A DNA stretch of 64,000 bases, from NCBI GenBank assembly GCA_963747405.1, contig CAVVFG010000025.1:62001-126000 (forward strand). Direction: 5' to 3'. Each line of letters opens with the position of its first letter. The stretch's first letter is position 1. Positions 26,714 to 35,014 of the stretch are shown one piece after another. The position numbers and the translations under genes are program-made. Source of the stretch: Fodinibacter sp963747405. Its GTDB lineage: Bacteria > Actinomycetota > Actinomycetes > Actinomycetales > Dermatophilaceae. The notes below the pieces were generated by a model, which worked only from the letters and a program-made list of their open reading frames with translations, searched no databases and was not told where the DNA came from.

Positions 26714-27525
26714 GCACCACCGTCAAGAACTCGGTCATCAACATCGCGACCTGGCTGCTGGTCCTGGTCTTCTTCTTCCCGGTCTTCTGGATGTTCCTCA
26801 ACGGCTTCAAGCCCGAGTCGGTGGCGTCCTCGATCAACCCGAAGCTGTTCTTCACCCCGACCCTCGACGGCTACCAGCTGGCCCTGGACCGCGGGATGTC
26901 GGCCTACCTGCAGAACTCGTTCATGGCCTCGATCGCCGCCACCATCGGCTGCGTCGTGCTCGCGATCCCCGCCGCCTACGCGCTCAGCCTGCGCCCGATC
27001 AAGAACGTCGAGGGCTCACTGACGTTCTTCATCTCCACTCGGTTCATGCCAGTGGCCGCGGTGGTGCTGCCGCTCTACATGATCCTGAAGAACCTCGGCG
27101 GGCTCGACAACATCTGGGTGCTGGCCGCCGTCTACATGTCGATCAACCTGGCCATCACGGTCTGGATGATGCGCTCGTTCTTCCTCGAGGTGCCCTTCGA
27201 GATCGTCGAGGCGGCGCGGGTCGACGGCGCCGGACTGTTCCGCGAGATCGTGCGGGTCGTGCTGCCGATCGTCTATCCCGGAGTCGCGGCGGCCGCGCTG
27301 ATCGCCTTCATCTTCAGCTGGAACGAGTACTTCCTCGCAACCCTGCTGACCAGCAACGTCGCCCGCACGACGCCGCCGTTCCTCGGCAGCTTCGTCGACG
27401 GTCGCGGCCAGTTCCTCGCCGTGCTGTCCGCGGCGGCCACGCTGGCCGTCCTCCCGGTCATCGCGGCGGGGTGGATCGCCCAGAAGCAGCTCGTCCGCGG
27501 CCTGTCCATGGGCGCCGTCAAATGA
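26710..27525 (+). CDS. Polyol ABC permease, MalG/SmoG type
   Basis: The 271-residue protein has six helices and the EAA loop EIVEAARVDGAGLFREIVRVVLP near residue 170, the second CUT1 permease subunit. It ends with WIAQKQLVRGLSMGAVK, the usual MalG C-terminus. It overlaps the MalF-type gene and is followed 34 bases later by the SDR dehydrogenase. Confidence 0.9.
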   Translation: MSTTVKNSVINIATWLLVLVFFFPVFWMFLNGFKPESVASSINPKLFFTPTLDGYQLALDRGMSAYLQNSFMASIAATIGCVVLAIPAAYALSLRPIKNVEGSLTFFISTRFMPVAAVVLPLYMILKNLGGLDNIWVLAAVYMSINLAITVWMMRSFFLEVPFEIVEAARVDGAGLFREIVRVVLPIVYPGVAAAALIAFIFSWNEYFLATLLTSNVARTTPPFLGSFVDGRGQFLAVLSAAATLAVLPVIAAGWIAQKQLVRGLSMGAVK

Positions 27526-27559
27526 CCCGCCACCCCGTCCCGACACCAGGAGCACCCCG

Positions 27560-28303
27560 ATGAGCGCGCCCTCGCGCAGCCTGCAGGACACCGTCGTCGT
27601 CGTCACCGGCGCCGGTGGCGGCATCGGCGGGGCCACCGTCCGCCTGGCGCTGGAGGCCGGGGCCAAGGTGGTGGCCGGCGACATCCGTGAGGATGCCGTG
27701 CGCCCCCTTCTCGACGAGTTCGGCGCCGACCGCGTCGCGCTCGCCGTCGGTGACGTGCGCCTCGAGGAGACCGGCGACGCTCTCGTCGCCGCCGGTGTCG
27801 CGGCCTTCGGCCGGGTCGACTCGGTCGTGGCCAACGCCGGGATCGGGTTCTACGGCGGCCTGCTCGACGTGGACGCCGAGCAGATCGCCCTGATGATCGA
27901 TGTCAACCTCAAGGGCACGATCTGGCTGGCCCGGGCAGCGGTGCGGCAGTTCCGGGCTCAGGGCGACGGAGGCGACATCGTCGTCATCGGCTCGGTGGCC
28001 GGGCTGCTCATCGGTGGCGGCAAGGAGGCCGTCTACGCGGCCACCAAGGGGGCCCAGATCAACCTCGGCACCGCCATGGACCGCGAGCTGCGCGGCGAGG
28101 GCATCCGCACCACGGTTCTCGCACCGGCGGGCGTCAACACCGGCTTCGCGGCGGCCGACGGACGCTTCGGCGACGGTGATCCCGAGCACGGTCCGTTCAT
28201 GGAGCCCTCGGACATCGCCGGTGCGGCGCTCTACACCCTGTCCCAGCCGCGGCGGATGCGCACCGAGCTGTGGACCATGTGGAGCCTGGCCGAGCAGCAC
28301 TGA
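27560..28303 (+). CDS. SDR dehydrogenase, probable polyol dehydrogenase
   Basis: The 247-residue protein is a classical short-chain dehydrogenase. It has the cofactor motif TGAGGGIGGATV, Asp in AGDIRED suggesting NAD preference, NAGIG, and the catalytic tetrad with Ser in IGSVAG and Tyr-Lys in YAATKGA. Its place between polyol permeases and xylulokinase suggests oxidation of xylitol, sorbitol or arabinitol to the matching ketose. AGGAG precedes the ATG. Confidence 0.85.
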   Translation: MSAPSRSLQDTVVVVTGAGGGIGGATVRLALEAGAKVVAGDIREDAVRPLLDEFGADRVALAVGDVRLEETGDALVAAGVAAFGRVDSVVANAGIGFYGGLLDVDAEQIALMIDVNLKGTIWLARAAVRQFRAQGDGGDIVVIGSVAGLLIGGGKEAVYAATKGAQINLGTAMDRELRGEGIRTTVLAPAGVNTGFAAADGRFGDGDPEHGPFMEPSDIAGAALYTLSQPRRMRTELWTMWSLAEQH

Positions 28304-28344
28304 CCCGGGCGCGCGACCGCGGTGACCCGGTCGCGGACCCGGGG

Positions 28345-28411
28345 CCCGCCGGTCCGGCCGGGACCGGGCCGGTGGGCGGCGCCCGGCGCTGAATGGGCCC
28401 AGCGCCGGGCG
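28345..28411 (+). terminator. Tandem G+C-rich hairpins between SDR and xylulokinase
   Basis: Two successive stems can form. One spans about 28345-28377 (GCCCGCCGGTCC with an imperfect partner). The second is CGCCCGGCGCTG (28380-28391) with CAGCGCCGGGCG (28400-28411), a perfect 12-pair stem with an eight-base loop. Without a U-tract they may be partial terminators that lower xylulokinase expression. Confidence 0.55.
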
Positions 28412-28456
28412 TCGTCTCACCGCCCCAGGCCCCTCGATGCTGGAAGAGTGACCGAC

Positions 28457-29911
28457 ATGACTCACCGCCCCCTCGTCGCCGGGGTCGACACCTCGACCCA
28501 GTCCTGCAAGGTCGTCGTCTGTGACGCAGAGACCGGACAGGTCGTGCGCACCGGACGTGCACCGCATCCCGACGGCACCGAGGTCGACCCGCGGCACTGG
28601 TGGGCGGCCTGGCAGGAGGCCAGCGGCGGCGGCCTGCTCGACGGTGTCTCCGCCGTCGCGGTCGGCGGCCAGCAGCACGGCATGGTGCTGCTCGACGACC
28701 GCAGCGAGGTCGTGCGAGATGCGTTGCTGTGGAACGACACCCGCTCGGCACAGTCGGCCGCGGACCTCGTCGCGGAGGTCGGTGCGCAGGCCTGGGCCGA
28801 CGCGACCGGCCTGGTGCCCGTTGCCGCGACCACCGTGAGCAAGCTCCGGTGGGTCGCTACTCACGAGCCGGAGAGCCTGGCCCGGGCCCGCACCTGCGTG
28901 CTCCCCCACGACTGGCTCACCGGGCGGATCCGCGCCGACGGCGCCGACGGCGCCGTCGCTCCAGACGCGTGGACGAGTGACGGCGGCGACGCCTCTGGCA
29001 CCGGCTACTGGTCGGCGGGCACCCGCGACTACCGCCCGGACCTGCTGCGGCTCGCCATCGGCACCGACCTCGGCGTGCCGCGCGTGGCGGCGCCGGCCGA
29101 GGTCGTCGGCCACACGGCATCCGGGCTGGCGGTGGCTGCCGGCACCGGTGACAACATGGGCGCAGCCCTCGGCCTCGGGCTCGACCCCGGAGACGTGGTC
29201 GTGTCGCTGGGCACCAGCGGCACGGCGTTCGCGCGCAACACGCGGGCGTCGGCCGACCCCTCGGGCAGCGTGCAGTCCTTCGCGGATGCCGAGGGCGGGT
29301 TCCTCCCACTGGTCTGCACGCTGAACGCGGCGCGCGTGCTCACCGCCGGCGCCGCCATGCTCGGCACCGACTACAGCGGCCTCGACCGGCTCGCCCTGGC
29401 CGGTGAGCCGGGGGCCGGCGGCCTGACCCTGATCCCCTACCTCGACGGCGAGCGCACCCCCAACCTGCCGGCGGCCACCGGCTCGCTGCACGGGCTGACC
29501 CGCTCGAACGCGACGCCCGAGAACCTCGCCCGGGCCGTGGTCGAGGGCATGCTGCTCAACCTCGCCGCCGCGGTGGATGCCGTGCGCGCCGTGGGCGTGC
29601 CGGTGCGGCGGGTGCTGCTCATCGGCGGTGCGGCCGCCTCGACCGCCGTGCAGGAGGTGGCCCCCGACCTGTTCGGGGTGCCGGTGGCGGTGCCGACGCC
29701 GGGCGAGTACGTCGCCGTCGGTGCGGCGCGCCAGGCCGCCTGGGCGCTGGGCGGCGGGGACGCCCCGCCGCGCTGGGAGGTCGACGTCGACGTGACGGTG
29801 GAGCCGGAGCATCCCACGGCGGGCGCGCAGGCCCGCGCCCGCTACGACGCGCTGGTGTCCTCCGAGTACCCGCCACTGGCGGGCTCGGCGAACCCCCCAG
29901 CGGCCTCCTGA
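28457..29911 (+). CDS. xylB: Xylulokinase
   Basis: The 484-residue FGGY-family kinase opens LVAGVDTSTQSCKVVVCDAETG and has VSAVAVGGQQHGMVLLDD, ALLWNDTRSA, AAGTGDNMGAALGLGL and VSLGTSGTAF. These are the XylB-specific forms of the family motifs. It phosphorylates D-xylulose to xylulose 5-phosphate, which enters the pentose phosphate pathway. It is a common end point for xylose (via an isomerase not seen here), xylitol and D-arabinitol. ATG 28457 has GGAAG ten bases upstream; GTG 28448 is an alternative start. Confidence 0.92.
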   Translation: MTHRPLVAGVDTSTQSCKVVVCDAETGQVVRTGRAPHPDGTEVDPRHWWAAWQEASGGGLLDGVSAVAVGGQQHGMVLLDDRSEVVRDALLWNDTRSAQSAADLVAEVGAQAWADATGLVPVAATTVSKLRWVATHEPESLARARTCVLPHDWLTGRIRADGADGAVAPDAWTSDGGDASGTGYWSAGTRDYRPDLLRLAIGTDLGVPRVAAPAEVVGHTASGLAVAAGTGDNMGAALGLGLDPGDVVVSLGTSGTAFARNTRASADPSGSVQSFADAEGGFLPLVCTLNAARVLTAGAAMLGTDYSGLDRLALAGEPGAGGLTLIPYLDGERTPNLPAATGSLHGLTRSNATPENLARAVVEGMLLNLAAAVDAVRAVGVPVRRVLLIGGAAASTAVQEVAPDLFGVPVAVPTPGEYVAVGAARQAAWALGGGDAPPRWEVDVDVTVEPEHPTAGAQARARYDALVSSEYPPLAGSANPPAAS

Positions 29912-29918
29912 CGCCGCG

Positions 29919-30070
29919 GCCGCCCCCAGATCGACCAATAGGTCACACCAGGGACACCACACCCACCCCACCAGCCGCCCCCAGATCGACCAATAGGTCA
30001 CACCAGGGACACCACACCCACCCCACCAGCCGTCCTGACATCGACCTATTGGTCGATCTCAGGACGCCGT
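29919..30070. repeat. Two 55-base direct repeats plus inverted hairpin copy
   Basis: A 55-base unit starting GCCGCCCCCAGATCG occurs at 29919-29973 and again at 29974-30028. A third unit begins in register at 30029 but turns into an inverted copy. Each direct unit holds ATCGACCAATAGGTCAC followed by CAGGGACA. The third holds ATCGACCTATTGGTCGAT flanked by TCCTGA and TCAGGA, a stem of about 14 pairs with one mismatch. It lies just behind xylB and at the 3' end of a decayed minus-strand gene. The same core word recurs at 34523-34606 inside the glycerate kinase gene. Confidence 0.9.
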
Positions 30071-30266
30071 GGCAGCGGTGGTGCCCCCGGCGCAGAGGTT
30101 CGACACGGCGATGTCGACGAGAGGGTAGGAGCCGACGAAGGTCATCGTCGGCGGGGGGTGCCCACCGGTCACGTCGAGGCGACAGAGCCTTGCCGCCCGC
30201 CTGGACGACGGCCAAGAGGGTGAGGCGGGTTCCTCGTCCGGCCAGGGCGCTGGACGCCCGGGGCAC
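30059..30266 (-). pseudogene. Frameshifted remnant of an unidentified protein gene
   Basis: Two minus-strand segments in different frames both show the strong G/C third-position bias of real genes here. Upstream (about 30266-30190) reads SALAGRGTRLTLLAVVQAGG. Downstream (about 30185-30059) reads LDVTGGHPPPTMTFVGSYPL, then VDIAVSNLCAGGTTAATAS and a stop inside the 30029-30070 hairpin. Together they look like the C-terminal part of a protein broken by a frameshift. I do not recognise the family. Confidence 0.35.
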
Positions 30267-30288
30267 GATGGGGTTCTAGGGTGTGCGG

Positions 30289-31563
30289 ATGAGCGCGAAG
30301 GCACGCGAGTTCGACATCGTCCTGTTCGGCGCCACCGGGTTCGCGGGGCGACTCACCGCCCGCCACCTCGCGGCCGTGGCCGACCCGCAGGTGCGCATCG
30401 CGCTGGCCGGTCGCTCCCTGACCCGGTTGCACGAGGTGGCCGCGGACCTAGGGCCGGCGGCGCAGGGGTGGCCGCTGCTCGTGGTCGACGCCACCGACGC
30501 TCAGGCGGTCACCGACCTGGCCAGCCGGGCCACCGTCGTGGTCACGACCGTCGGCCCGTACGTCAAGTACGGCGGCGCACTGGCCACCGCCTGCGCCGAG
30601 GCCGGCACGCACTACTGCGACCTCACCGGTGAGGTGCTCTTCGTCCACGACAGCATCTCGGCCAACTCCGAGGCGGCCCAGCGCACCGGAGCCCGCATCG
30701 TCCACGCGTGCGGCGTCGACTCGGTCCCCAGCGACCTCGGGGTGCTGCTCACGGCCGAGGCTGCGCACACCGACGGCGCCGAGCTGGGCCGTACCCGGCT
30801 GGCCGTGCGCAGCTTCAAGGGCGGCCCGAGCGGCGGCACGATCGACACGCTCGTCACGCAGGCCGAGGCGATGCGGTCCGACGGCGCTGCCCGGCGCATC
30901 GTGCTCGACCCGTGGTCCCTGGTCGCCGGCGGCCGGCCGGGGGGCACGTCGGGCGAGCGCCGGCAGCCGCGCCCCGGGCTCGGCGGCATCGTCGACACGG
31001 TGGCCAAGGCCTCACCCGTCAGGCGCGACGCCAGGTCGGGCCACTTCACGGGGCCCTTCCTCATGGCGTCGTTCAACACCCGCATCGTGGCCCGCTCGGC
31101 GTCGCTGCTCGGCTACGGCCCGGGCTTTCGGTACTCCGAGCACGTGGACTTCGGGAGCGGCCCTCGCGCTGCCGCCACGGCGGGCCTGTTCACCGCAGCG
31201 CTCGGTGCCACGATGGCGGGCCTGGCGTTCTCCCCGACGCGCGCCGTGCTGGGCCGGCTCCTGCCCGGCCCGGGTGAGGGACCCAGCGAGGAGACGATGG
31301 CGTCGGGGCGCTTCGCGATGGTGGTCACCGCCGAAGCCACGAACGGGGCCGTCTACCGCACCAAGGTCGCTGCGCCCTACGACCCCGGCTACTCCGGTAC
31401 GGCGATCATGCTCGGGCAGGCCGCCCTGGCGCTCGTCGAGGACGGCGACGACCTGCCCGGCACCTCCGGCGTCCTGACGCCGGCGGCGGCCATCGGCGAG
31501 GCGCTCGTCGAGCGGCTGCGTCGCCACCGCTTCACCTTCGAGACCACGCGCCTTCCCGGCTGA
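30289..31563 (+). CDS. Saccharopine dehydrogenase-like trans-acting enoyl reductase
   Basis: The 424-residue protein starts EFDIVLFGATGFAGRLTARHLA, an NAD(P)-binding fold. It continues TTVGPYVKYGGALATACAEAGTHYCDLTGE and HACGVDSVPSDLGVLL, the pattern of the Rv2449c/Rv2953 group of actinobacterial reductases. Rv2953 reduces a double bond during phthiocerol lipid synthesis; that function should not be transferred without a lipid cluster, and none is visible. The 3' end overlaps the convergent flavin monooxygenase by 32 bases. Confidence 0.82.
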   Translation: MSAKAREFDIVLFGATGFAGRLTARHLAAVADPQVRIALAGRSLTRLHEVAADLGPAAQGWPLLVVDATDAQAVTDLASRATVVVTTVGPYVKYGGALATACAEAGTHYCDLTGEVLFVHDSISANSEAAQRTGARIVHACGVDSVPSDLGVLLTAEAAHTDGAELGRTRLAVRSFKGGPSGGTIDTLVTQAEAMRSDGAARRIVLDPWSLVAGGRPGGTSGERRQPRPGLGGIVDTVAKASPVRRDARSGHFTGPFLMASFNTRIVARSASLLGYGPGFRYSEHVDFGSGPRAAATAGLFTAALGATMAGLAFSPTRAVLGRLLPGPGEGPSEETMASGRFAMVVTAEATNGAVYRTKVAAPYDPGYSGTAIMLGQAALALVEDGDDLPGTSGVLTPAAAIGEALVERLRRHRFTFETTRLPG

Positions 31564-32689
31564 TCGCAGCGGCGATCCGCTCGCCGTCGATGCGCAGCTC
31601 GCGCAGCATCCCGGAGATCGGGTTGGTGAAGCCGGTGAACCACAGGCCCGGGGTGCCGGGCGGCTCGTGGGGACCGTGCACGACGGGCAGCCCGCGGCCG
31701 TCGAGCACGTCGAGGTGCCCGACGATGGGCTCCAGGCCGGCCAGGTAGCCCGTGGCCACCACCACCACCGAGGGCCGCACCCGGGTGCCGTCGGCCAGCA
31801 CGACCTCGTCGCCCTCCACCGACTGCACCGCCGCGACGGGCTCCACCCGGCGGCCCCGGATCGCGTCGACGATGCCGACATCCTGCACCGGCACCCGCCC
31901 CACCAGCACCCGGGAGTAGAGGTCGGTGCCGGCACGCGGCATCCCGAACTCGGTGAGGTCGGGCTCCTGCACGACCGCCAGGACCCGCGCGACCCGGTCG
32001 ACGAGGCGCGGCGGCAGCCGGCGCACGAGGATGCCGGTTCCCTGCGTCGGCCAGCCCAGCCGCGACCGGGGCAGGATGTGCGGGGGTGTGCGCACGGCGA
32101 GCCAGACCCGGGTGGCCCCGTGGTCGGCGAGGTCGGTGGCGATCTCCATGCCGGTGTTGCCGCTGCCGACGACCAGCACGTCGAGCCCGGCGTAGTCGCG
32201 CCCGTTGCGGTAGTCGCGGGCGGACAGAACCTCGCCGGTGAAGCCGGCCAGACCGGGCCAGCCGGGCTCGACCGGCGTGTGGTTGTAGCCGCTCGCCACG
32301 ACGACGTGGTCGGCCGTCACGGTGCTGCCGTCGGCGAGCCGCACGGCCCAGCGGGCACCGTCGGCGCCCGTGTCGACGGGGTCGACGCGGGTGGCGCCCG
32401 ACCCGAGGCGCAGCTGGAGGCGGTGGTGGGCGGCGTACGCCTCGAGATAGCGGACCACGTCGTCACGGGCGACCCAGCGGCCGAAGCTGCGCGGGATCGG
32501 GTAGCCGGGCAGGCCGGACCAACGGCGCGGCGTGTGCAGGTGCAGCCGGTCGTAGTGGCGGCGCCACGAGCTGCCGACGCGGTCGGCCCGGTCGACCACG
32601 AGCGGGTTGACGCCATGGCTCTTGAGCGCGGCGGCGACCGCGAGGCCGCCCGGCCCCGCTCCGATCACGGCCACCTCGACCCGGGTCAC
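31532..32689 (-). CDS. Flavin-dependent monooxygenase-like NAD(P)/FAD oxidoreductase
   Basis: The protein of about 385 residues begins VEVAVIGAGPGGLAVAAALK (FAD site) and has GLDVLVVGSGNTGMEIATDL (NADPH site), with HLHTPRRWSGLPGYP between them. This is the arrangement of YUCCA/CzcO-like group B flavoproteins. The reaction is unknown. GTG 32689 gives the compact start usual in the family; GTG 32707 is possible. It diverges from the PPOX gene at 32827. Confidence 0.82.
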   Translation of the reverse strand: MTRVEVAVIGAGPGGLAVAAALKSHGVNPLVVDRADRVGSSWRRHYDRLHLHTPRRWSGLPGYPIPRSFGRWVARDDVVRYLEAYAAHHRLQLRLGSGATRVDPVDTGADGARWAVRLADGSTVTADHVVVASGYNHTPVEPGWPGLAGFTGEVLSARDYRNGRDYAGLDVLVVGSGNTGMEIATDLADHGATRVWLAVRTPPHILPRSRLGWPTQGTGILVRRLPPRLVDRVARVLAVVQEPDLTEFGMPRAGTDLYSRVLVGRVPVQDVGIVDAIRGRRVEPVAAVQSVEGDEVVLADGTRVRPSVVVVATGYLAGLEPIVGHLDVLDGRGLPVVHGPHEPPGTPGLWFTGFTNPISGMLRELRIDGERIAAAISREGAWSRR

Positions 32690-32826
32690 GTCGCGAAGGC
32701 TACCCACCCGGGCTGGACGGCGGCAGGACCGGATGTGCGACGGGTGAGAACCATCTCGCGGATGCTCCGTGCGGCCCCTACCCCCAGTAGATTCGTGTCA
32801 GAACCCCCGCCCGTGCAGGAGGCCGC

Positions 32827-33264
32827 ATGTCCGAGCACTCGCCCGTCACCGCCATCCCCCAGGACACCTGCTGGCAGATGCTCCACGAGGAGGAGTTCGG
32901 CCGGCTGGCGTTCCATATGGCCGACGAGGTGCACCTCGTGCCGATCAACTACGCCGTCGACGAACGGCGGCGCATCGTCTTCCGCACGGCCGAGGGCAGC
33001 AAGCTGCTCGGCCTGACGATGAACGCCGACGTCGCGTTCGAGATCGACGAGTTCGGCGAGGAGGAGGCCGTCAGCGTCGTCGTGCGGGGCCGGGCCCGCC
33101 AGCTCGAGGGCCAGGAGCAGGACGAGGTCGAGCAGCTGCCGCTGCGCCCGTGGGTCAACACGGCGAAGTACAACACCATCGCCATCGAGGTCGACGAGGT
33201 GACCGGCCGGCACTTCGAGCTGACCCGGCCGTGGCTGCACATGCGCCCGCAGCCGGAGGACTGA
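32827..33264 (+). CDS. Pyridoxamine 5'-phosphate oxidase-like split-barrel protein
   Basis: The 145-residue protein has the FMN/F420 split-barrel pattern of the PPOX family: CWQMLHEEEFGRLAFHMADEVHLVPINYAVD, IVFRTAEGSKLLGL, then VSVVVRGRAR. Actinobacterial members bind FMN, F420 or haem degradation products. The specific cofactor is not evident. It is followed eight bases later by a GNAT gene. Confidence 0.82.
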   Translation: MSEHSPVTAIPQDTCWQMLHEEEFGRLAFHMADEVHLVPINYAVDERRRIVFRTAEGSKLLGLTMNADVAFEIDEFGEEEAVSVVVRGRARQLEGQEQDEVEQLPLRPWVNTAKYNTIAIEVDEVTGRHFELTRPWLHMRPQPED

Positions 33265-33271
33265 CCCCGGC

Positions 33272-33760
33272 GTGCTGATCCGCCCCATCGCGGATGCCGA
33301 CTGGCCGGCGTTCTACCCGGTCTTCCGCGAGGTGGTCGGCGCCGGTGAGACCTACGCGTACCCGGACGAGCTGGACTCGGCCGGGGCCCGGGCGCTGTGG
33401 GTCGAGCCGTCACCCGGCGTGACGGTCGTCGCTGTCGGCGACGACGGGTCGGTGCTCGGGTCGGCCAAGGCCGGGCCGAACCGCCCGTCGCGCGGCAGCC
33501 ATGTGGCCACGGCGTCGTTCATGGTCGCTGCGGGCGCCCGAGGTCAGGGCGTCGGGCGTGCCCTGGCAACCTGGGTGCTCAGTTGGGCACGCGAATCGGG
33601 TTTTGCCGCAATGCAGTTCAACGCCGTTGTCGAGAGCAACAGGGCCGCGGTCCGCCTCTGGCGCGACCTCGGGTTCGAGGTGCTGGGCACGGTGCCGGAG
33701 GCCTTCGAGTCGGCGACGCACGGCCGGGTCGGCCTGCACGTCATGCACCGGTTCCTCTGA
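33272..33760 (+). CDS. GNAT N-acetyltransferase
   Basis: The 162-residue protein begins LIRPIADADWPAFYPVFREV and has the acetyl-CoA loop MVAAGARGQGVGRALATWVL (R/QxxGxG/A type), then FNAVVESNRAAVRLWRDLGFE. This is a complete single-domain GNAT of the phosphinothricin/YhhY-like type. The substrate is unknown. It starts with GTG eight bases after the PPOX stop. Confidence 0.87.
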   Translation: MLIRPIADADWPAFYPVFREVVGAGETYAYPDELDSAGARALWVEPSPGVTVVAVGDDGSVLGSAKAGPNRPSRGSHVATASFMVAAGARGQGVGRALATWVLSWARESGFAAMQFNAVVESNRAAVRLWRDLGFEVLGTVPEAFESATHGRVGLHVMHRFL

Positions 33761-33772
33761 TCGGCACGGGTC

Positions 33773-35014
33773 GTGGCTGAGGGGAGGGCGCCGAGGGTGG
33801 TCGTGGCGAGCGACGCGTTCAAGGGCTCGCTGACCTCGTTCGAGGTGGGGGATGCCGTGCGCCAGGGGCTGCTCGACGTCGCGCCCGCCGCTCGTGTCGT
33901 GGTCGTGGCCGTCGCCGACGGCGGGGAAGGGACCGTCGCGGCGGCCCTGGCGGCCGGGTGGGCCGGGGTGCCGGTGGAGGTGCACGGCCCGACCGGACAG
34001 CCGGTGCGGGCGACCGTCGCGGTGCCCGGCACCACAGGAGCGCGCGGCGACCCGGCCAGGACCACCGCGCTGGTCGAGCTGGCCGACGCGTGCGGGCTGG
34101 AACGGCTGCCGGACGGCGTCCCGGCCCCGCTCACCGCGTCGAGCCGCGGGCTCGGGGAGGCGATGCTGGCGGCGGTCGACCTCGGTGCCGACGAGCTCGT
34201 CGTCGGCATCGGGGGGTCGGCGAGCACCGACGGCGGGGCCGGCCTGCTGTCCGCCCTCGGCGCGCGAGTGCTCGACGCCGACGGGCACGACCTCCCCGAC
34301 GGCGGTGCTTCCCTCTCCCGGGTCGCGCGGCTCGACCTCTCCGGGCTCGACCGGCGGCTGGCCGGCATCCGCCTCGTGCTCGCGGCCGACGTCGACAGCC
34401 CGTTGCTCGGGCCGGCGGGGGCCGCAACGGTGTTCGCCCCGCAGAAGGGCGCCACCCCCGAGGAGGTTGCCGTGCTCGAGGCAGCCCTCACCCGCTGGTC
34501 CGACGTGGTGACGTCCACGCTGCCCGTCCCCGAATCGACCAATAGGTCACCGCAGGGCCATCCGCCCGTCCCGGAATCGACCAATAGGTCACCGCAGGGA
34601 CAGCAACCGGGGGCAGGCGCCGCCGGCGGCGTGGGGTTCGCCCTCCTCGCGGTGCTCGGCGCCGAGCAGCGCTCCGGTGTGGATGTCGTGCTCGACCTCG
34701 TCGGCCTCGACGCCGCCCTCGCCGGCGCCGACCTGGTCGTCACCGGGGAGGGGTCGCTCGACGCGCAGACGCTCTCCGGCAAGGCGGTCGCCGGGGTGGT
34801 GCGGCGGGCAGCGGCGCACGGCATCCCGGCCCTGGCCGTCTGCGGCCGACGCACCCTCGACGACGACGGCCTGGCGGTGCTCGGCCTGCGAGCGGCCTAC
34901 CCCCTGTCCGACCTCGAACCCGACCCGACGCGCTCGATCGCCGACGCGGCAGACCTCTTGCGGCGCACCGGCCACCGCATCGCCCAGGACTGGCTCAGCC
35001 GCGCACCGGGGTGA
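33773..35014 (+). CDS. Glycerate kinase carrying an in-frame repeat insertion
   Basis: The 413-residue protein matches class II glycerate kinase (GlxK/GarK): VVASDAFKGSLTSFEVGDAV, VVAVADGGEGTVAAAL, GIGGSASTDGGAGLLSALGA, then PGAGAAGGVGFALLAVLGA and LVVTGEGSLDAQTLSGKA. The family is usually about 370-380 residues. Here residues 251-278 are two 14-residue repeats, PVPESTNRSPQGHP and PVPESTNRSPQGQQ, inserted just before the PGAGAAGG motif. They are encoded by the element also found behind xylB. Phosphorylation of glycerate is expected if the insert is tolerated in a surface loop. The 3' end overlaps the convergent 2-hydroxyacid dehydrogenase, a plausible partner in glyoxylate/hydroxypyruvate metabolism. 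Confidence 0.9.
   Translation: MAEGRAPRVVVASDAFKGSLTSFEVGDAVRQGLLDVAPAARVVVVAVADGGEGTVAAALAAGWAGVPVEVHGPTGQPVRATVAVPGTTGARGDPARTTALVELADACGLERLPDGVPAPLTASSRGLGEAMLAAVDLGADELVVGIGGSASTDGGAGLLSALGARVLDADGHDLPDGGASLSRVARLDLSGLDRRLAGIRLVLAADVDSPLLGPAGAATVFAPQKGATPEEVAVLEAALTRWSDVVTSTLPVPESTNRSPQGHPPVPESTNRSPQGQQPGAGAAGGVGFALLAVLGAEQRSGVDVVLDLVGLDAALAGADLVVTGEGSLDAQTLSGKAVAGVVRRAAAHGIPALAVCGRRTLDDDGLAVLGLRAAYPLSDLEPDPTRSIADAADLLRRTGHRIAQDWLSRAPG
34523..34606 (+). repeat. Two 42-base repeat units inside the glycerate kinase gene
   Basis: Units at 34523-34564 and 34565-34606 share a 35-base block starting CCCGTCCC and containing ATCGACCAATAGGTCAC then CGCAGGG. The period is 42 bases, an exact 14 codons, so the frame is kept. 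The core is identical to that of the intergenic repeats at 29919-30028. Confidence 0.92.

Noticed and set aside
29919..30070. Possible CRISPR array
   Set aside because: Only two direct units, no unique spacers of even length, an inverted third unit and no cas genes.
34523..34606. Repeat as an ordinary protein-level duplication in glycerate kinase
   Set aside because: The DNA core is identical to non-coding repeats 4.5 kb away, so a DNA-level element is the better explanation.
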